From: Balneolaceae bacterium
GTDB taxonomy: Bacteria > Bacteroidota > Rhodothermia > Balneolales > Balneolaceae
Length of the DNA stretch: 7,200 nt
Assembly (NCBI GenBank): GCA_007129085.1
Contig: SKWF01000199.1
Coordinates: 1 to 7,200 of the forward strand
Direction of reading: 5' to 3'
Made by a program: the position numbers and the translations under genes. Below, piece after piece: positions 4,093-7,200 of the stretch. The notes under the pieces are model-generated. The model made no database searches and was not told the origin of the DNA. It worked only from the letters and a program-made list of their open reading frames with translations. Position 1 is the first letter of the stretch, and each line of letters starts with the position of its first letter.

Positions 4093-6351
4093 ATGCAAAA
4101 AAAAGTTCTACTGCTTTTCATTACTTTTTTATTACTCTATTTCCCCCTCTTTGCAGCAAATGTAAACGATGAAAGTTCAGGTACTTTAAAAGGAATTGTT
4201 GTTGATGTAGAAGATGGTGAGCCCATCTCCTATGCGTATATCCACCTTGAGCAGATTAATCGCTCAACTACAACTGACAGAGACGGGCTTTTTGAGTTAC
4301 GAAATATACCTACCGGTACCTATGACGTAAGTATTCACCGAATTGGATATAGTTCACTTACCCGCCGAATTGAAATTGATGATGATGAAACCACGGAGCT
4401 CTCATTTCAGCTGACTCCCACCGTACTTTCAGGTGAAAGTGTTGAAGTTGTTGCCGATGCAGAAGAGACGATGGGAGCAAATTTGGAGCACGCCTCACTA
4501 AAAATAAGCGGTGAACAGCTCCGCAGAGATTTAGATGTTACGTTATCGAGCACCCTGAATAATCAAGCCGGATTTTCGGAACGCAGTATGGGAGCGGCAC
4601 CGGGACGGCCTGTAATGCGTGGACTGGGTGATGAACGTGTGCTGATCCTCGAAGATGGCGGGCGAACCGGTGATGTATCGTGGACCTCCGCAGATCATGC
4701 CGTGAGTGTTGACCCATCATCTGCCGATGAAATTGAAATTGCACGTGGTCCTGCGGCACTCGAACACGGCTCGGGTGCCATTGGCGGCGTAATAAATGTG
4801 GTGAGCAACAAAATCCCCACAAGCATACCCACACGTACCACTGGCAATGTGTCTCTGCAAGGGGCAAGTGTAAACAACGGTTTGATGGGATCTGCATCCA
4901 CGAAAGTGCCCTATAACAATTTAGTGCTAAATTTAGATCTCAGTGGCAGAATCGGTCAGGATTACAAAACCCCTGTCGGTTCACTCACCAATACCTACAT
5001 TCGTACAGCAGACAACGGCTTTGGCCTCGGCTACATCAGGCCCTGGGGATATACCGGACTTTCCGGATCGATTTACTACAGCGAATATGGCATTCCACCT
5101 GATCCTGATGGCGGTCACCCCGAAGGTGTAGATATAGAGATGGTTAAATATCAAACCGAAGGACGAGCCGAAGTTGTACTCAATAACTCTATTTTCAACC
5201 TTCTTGAAGCCCGAGCATCATTCATTCGCTACCATCACGTGGAGATTGAATCGAGCGGTGCTGTCGGCACGCAGTACGATATGGATACCTCAACAGGCTC
5301 CGTAAAGCTGCGCAACAAAGGCTGGGGATTTTTCGATGAGGGGGTTCTAGGATTTTGGGGCGAATATGTTGACTACTCCGTTTTTGGTTCCCGTACACCA
5401 AATTCCAATTCATTAAGCGGTGCTGTTTTTGCCATACAAGAAGCGGATATCGGCAACCTTCATCTCGAAACCGGTTTGCGATTAAATCACTTTGCAGCCG
5501 CACCCGAATTCAATCGGCCCAACTCTTATATCGGTAACGTACGAGAGCGAAACTTTACGGGACTCGAATCATCACTCACAGCAATATATAATTTTGGTGG
5601 TGGTTTTCACCTTGGATCTACTCTGATGCACTCCTGGCGATCGCCCACTCTTGAGGAACTCTATTCTGAAGGCCCGCACCTCGCAGCCTTCGCCTTTGAA
5701 GTAGGAAATCCCGATCTGGATGCCGAACGAGGACTGGGAAGCGAAATTTTTGCGCGATATAACACAAGCCGTGCATCTGTAGAATTTGCCACCTATTATA
5801 ATCACTTTCCAAATTATCTGTATGCACAAGATACAGGCCGGCCAAGTATTCCCCGCGCTGATTTGAACGAGTTTCAATATATCGGAACGGAAGCCACTAT
5901 GTACGGAGCTGAGTTTTCATCCGAGATACAGATGTTCAATAATTTTACAGTCGATGGAAATGTTTCGTTTACCATTGGCGACCGCGTTGTTCCACAAGAT
6001 GAACAAGACCAAACAGGTTTAACCGTCTCCGAACAACCCCTGCCGATGATGCCGCCGTTAAAAGGAAATTTAGGCTTGAGGTATACAAACAGTGGTCTTA
6101 CACTGGGTACCAGAGTGCGTGCAGCAGCATCACAAACCAGACTGGGAGAAATTGAGACGCCAACGGATGGATACACAGTATTCGACCTGAATGCACAATA
6201 TCGATTCGATTGGGCCGGTTCACTCCACACGGTTTCTCTGAATGCGCTGAATATTTTTAATGAAGAGTATTACAATCACCTTTCAAGGGTAAAAGATATT
6301 TTTCCGGAGCCGGGCCGTAATGTCAGTCTGTTGTATAGAGTCTATTTTTAA
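4093..6351 (+). CDS. TonB-dependent outer-membrane receptor, ZnuD-like (probable zinc)
   Basis: This is a 752-residue protein, a normal length for the family. A signal peptide (about 1-22) is followed by a carboxypeptidase-regulatory-like domain (about 31-108; GTLKGIVVD, TDRDGLFELRNIPTGTYDV). A possible TonB box is at about 115-121 (ESVEVVA). The plug spans about 130-242 (RPVMRGLGDERVLILEDG, EIARGPAALEHGSGAIGGVINVV), and the rest is the beta-barrel, ending in aromatic RVYF. Markers of the ZnuD-like zinc receptor group are SADHAVSVDP (199-208), SEYGIPPDPDGGH (330-342), GPHLAAFAFEVGNPDL (527-542), and NHLSRVKDIFPEPGRN (728-743). It should import a metal, most likely Zn2+, across the outer membrane using TonB/ExbB/ExbD energy. 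The His-rich loop common after YGIP in this group is reduced to one His, and the protein has no Cys. It follows two exported His-rich proteins. Zinc is inferred from motifs; copper or a metal chelate cannot be excluded. Confidence 0.93.
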   Translation: MQKKVLLLFITFLLLYFPLFAANVNDESSGTLKGIVVDVEDGEPISYAYIHLEQINRSTTTDRDGLFELRNIPTGTYDVSIHRIGYSSLTRRIEIDDDETTELSFQLTPTVLSGESVEVVADAEETMGANLEHASLKISGEQLRRDLDVTLSSTLNNQAGFSERSMGAAPGRPVMRGLGDERVLILEDGGRTGDVSWTSADHAVSVDPSSADEIEIARGPAALEHGSGAIGGVINVVSNKIPTSIPTRTTGNVSLQGASVNNGLMGSASTKVPYNNLVLNLDLSGRIGQDYKTPVGSLTNTYIRTADNGFGLGYIRPWGYTGLSGSIYYSEYGIPPDPDGGHPEGVDIEMVKYQTEGRAEVVLNNSIFNLLEARASFIRYHHVEIESSGAVGTQYDMDTSTGSVKLRNKGWGFFDEGVLGFWGEYVDYSVFGSRTPNSNSLSGAVFAIQEADIGNLHLETGLRLNHFAAAPEFNRPNSYIGNVRERNFTGLESSLTAIYNFGGGFHLGSTLMHSWRSPTLEELYSEGPHLAAFAFEVGNPDLDAERGLGSEIFARYNTSRASVEFATYYNHFPNYLYAQDTGRPSIPRADLNEFQYIGTEATMYGAEFSSEIQMFNNFTVDGNVSFTIGDRVVPQDEQDQTGLTVSEQPLPMMPPLKGNLGLRYTNSGLTLGTRVRAAASQTRLGEIETPTDGYTVFDLNAQYRFDWAGSLHTVSLNALNIFNEEYYNHLSRVKDIFPEPGRNVSLLYRVYF

Positions 6352-6373
6352 ATCATTTCCGAATTGGTGTAAC

Positions 6374-6404
6374 CCCGGATTGAAAAGTTCAGATTCAATC
6401 CGGG
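6374..6404 (+). terminator. probable terminator hairpin after the receptor gene
   Basis: CCCGGATTGAA (6374-6384) and TTCAATCCGGG (6394-6404) are perfect 11-bp arms around a 9-nt loop, beginning 22 bp after the receptor stop codon. The base of the stem is GC-rich. No T-run follows, so termination would have to be non-canonical. Its position, before a separate promoter-like element, supports it as the end of the metal cassette transcript. Confidence 0.5.
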
Positions 6405-6430
6405 AGGCACTAAATTGCCGCAGATTAGAT

Positions 6431-6460
6431 TTGTCACTCCTCGCAGATAAGCCGTATCAT
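6431..6460 (+). promoter_or_regulatory. sigma70-like promoter for the MFS transporter gene
   Basis: TTGTCA (6431-6436) and TATCAT (6455-6460) each match five of six bases of the -35 and -10 consensus, with an 18-bp spacer. Transcription would start near 6467, giving a leader of about 65 nt. A second TATAAT (6469-6474) lies just downstream without a good -35. CTGATGA (6486-6492) and TCATCAG (6506-6512) form a 7-bp inverted repeat in the leader, perhaps an operator or hairpin. Confidence 0.4.
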
Positions 6461-6531
6461 CGAAAGCTTATAATGAACTTTTTTACTGATGATCGCATTG
6501 CTCGTTCATCAGGCTAATGTAATATTTACGT

Positions 6532-7200
6532 GTGACACAACCAGACGGCACACCACTGCTAAAAGACAAAAATCTGCACATTATATTCGGTATCACCCTC
6601 AGTGCTGTGATGGGTGTATCAAGTATCGCCCCTGCCCTGCCAACCATTTCCAGAGCACTTGATGTCTCCACCCAGGAGATCGGCCTGTTGATTACGGTGT
6701 TTACACTACCGGGCATTTTTTTAACCCCTGTTTTTGGAGTATTCGCTGATCGTCTGGGACGAAAACGAATTCTGATTCCATCCCTGCTGATTTTTGGAGT
6801 TGCCGGAATCCTCTGTGGATTAAGCACAAGTTTCACTCAGCTTTTATGGCTCCGTTTTTTACAGGGTGTGGGTGCCGCTGCACTGGGAACGCTGAATGTT
6901 ACCCTTATTGGTGATCTCTACACCGGCAACGACCGTGCCACAGCTATGGGGTGGAATGGTGGTGTTTTAAGCCTTGGAACGGCCGTCTACCCGGCCATTG
7001 GTGGTGCATTGGCCATTCTGGGGTGGCACTACCCCTTCTTTTTAAGTGCCCTGGCCATTCCTGTCGGACTCTATGCTGCCGTTGCGCTCGATCCGATTCC
7101 TCTTAAAAACGGAATGAAACTGAGTACCTATTTCTCAAAAATTTCCGAGGCACTAAAAAGCAAAAAAGTCATCGGCCTGCTGATGTCTGCCTTCCTCACA
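6532..7200 (+). CDS. major facilitator superfamily transporter, N-terminal part
   Basis: The first 223 residues are present and the gene continues beyond the right edge. The start is GTG at 6532: an in-frame stop at 6520-6522 leaves only TAT TTA CGT before it. Residues of about 15-36 (helix 1), 50-70 and several further hydrophobic stretches give about six helices, the first half of a 12- or 14-helix transporter. MFS motif A is clear (GVFADRLGRKR, 69-79, between helices 2 and 3), and RFLQGVGAA (108-116) matches the helix 4 motif. GTAVYPAIGG (149-158) is a variant of the antiporter motif C, with Tyr where Gly normally precedes Pro. This favours a proton-coupled drug or small-molecule exporter of the DHA type. 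The substrate is unknown. It lies 180 bp after the receptor, beyond a hairpin and promoter-like element, so it is probably a separate transcription unit. Export of a metal chelator is possible but unsupported. Confidence 0.9.
   Translation, partial: MTQPDGTPLLKDKNLHIIFGITLSAVMGVSSIAPALPTISRALDVSTQEIGLLITVFTLPGIFLTPVFGVFADRLGRKRILIPSLLIFGVAGILCGLSTSFTQLLWLRFLQGVGAAALGTLNVTLIGDLYTGNDRATAMGWNGGVLSLGTAVYPAIGGALAILGWHYPFFLSALAIPVGLYAAVALDPIPLKNGMKLSTYFSKISEALKSKKVIGLLMSAFLT

Noticed and set aside
4538..4897. Minus-strand open frame of 119 codons inside the receptor gene
   Set aside because: It is opposite the highly conserved plug domain, whose motifs are clear on the plus strand, and the minus translation is His/Arg/Pro-rich noise.
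6320..6517. Plus-strand 65-codon frame overlapping the receptor's 3' end
   Set aside because: It starts within the receptor gene in another frame, crosses the hairpin and the promoter-like element, and has no ribosome site or motif.
6483..6836. Minus-strand open frame of 117 codons over the start of the MFS gene
   Set aside because: The plus strand encodes MFS motif A and hydrophobic helices across the same bases; the minus translation is Arg/Pro-rich with no domain.

Overview
The window looks like a piece of a marine or halotolerant member of the Bacteroidota/Rhodothermota/Balneolota assemblage. This is inferred from style, not from a marker gene. The reasons are a TonB-dependent receptor with an N-terminal carboxypeptidase-regulatory-like domain, a very acidic secreted lipoprotein, and almost no Shine-Dalgarno sequence before any of the seven genes (two start with TTG or GTG). 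No rRNA, tRNA, CRISPR array, transposase or integrase is visible.

Layout. Positions 1-166 carry no gene I can support, but hold a perfect 8-bp GC-rich inverted repeat. Positions 167-2562 hold three minus-strand genes: a three-helix membrane protein (2562-2218), an overlapping FAD/NAD(P) disulfide oxidoreductase of the mercuric-reductase/dihydrolipoamide-dehydrogenase superfamily (2228-744), and, after 148 bp, a four-helix membrane protein (595-167). A 230-bp divergent intergenic region (2563-2792) is rich in short palindromes and separates these from the plus-strand genes.

Positions 2793-6351 look like a metal, most likely zinc, acquisition cassette. It has a small exported protein with an N-terminal His cluster and a CxxC motif, a His- and acid-rich lipoprotein ending in a HEDHADF-type region, and a TonB-dependent receptor with hallmarks of the ZnuD-like zinc receptor group (SADHAVSVDP in the plug, GPHLA and a KDIFPEPGRN-type C-terminus). 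In this model the receptor moves the metal across the outer membrane using TonB energy. The two His-rich exported proteins would bind or hand over the metal at the cell surface or in the periplasm. No regulator, ABC importer or P-type ATPase lies inside the window.

A strong hairpin (6374-6404) and a sigma70-like promoter (TTGTCA-18-TATCAT, 6431-6460) separate the receptor from a major facilitator transporter that starts with GTG at 6532 and runs off the right edge. The oxidoreductase has the redox-active CxxxxC pair. By eye, however, it lacks the catalytic His-Glu dyad of dihydrolipoamide dehydrogenase and the C-terminal Cys pair of true MerA, so its substrate is open.
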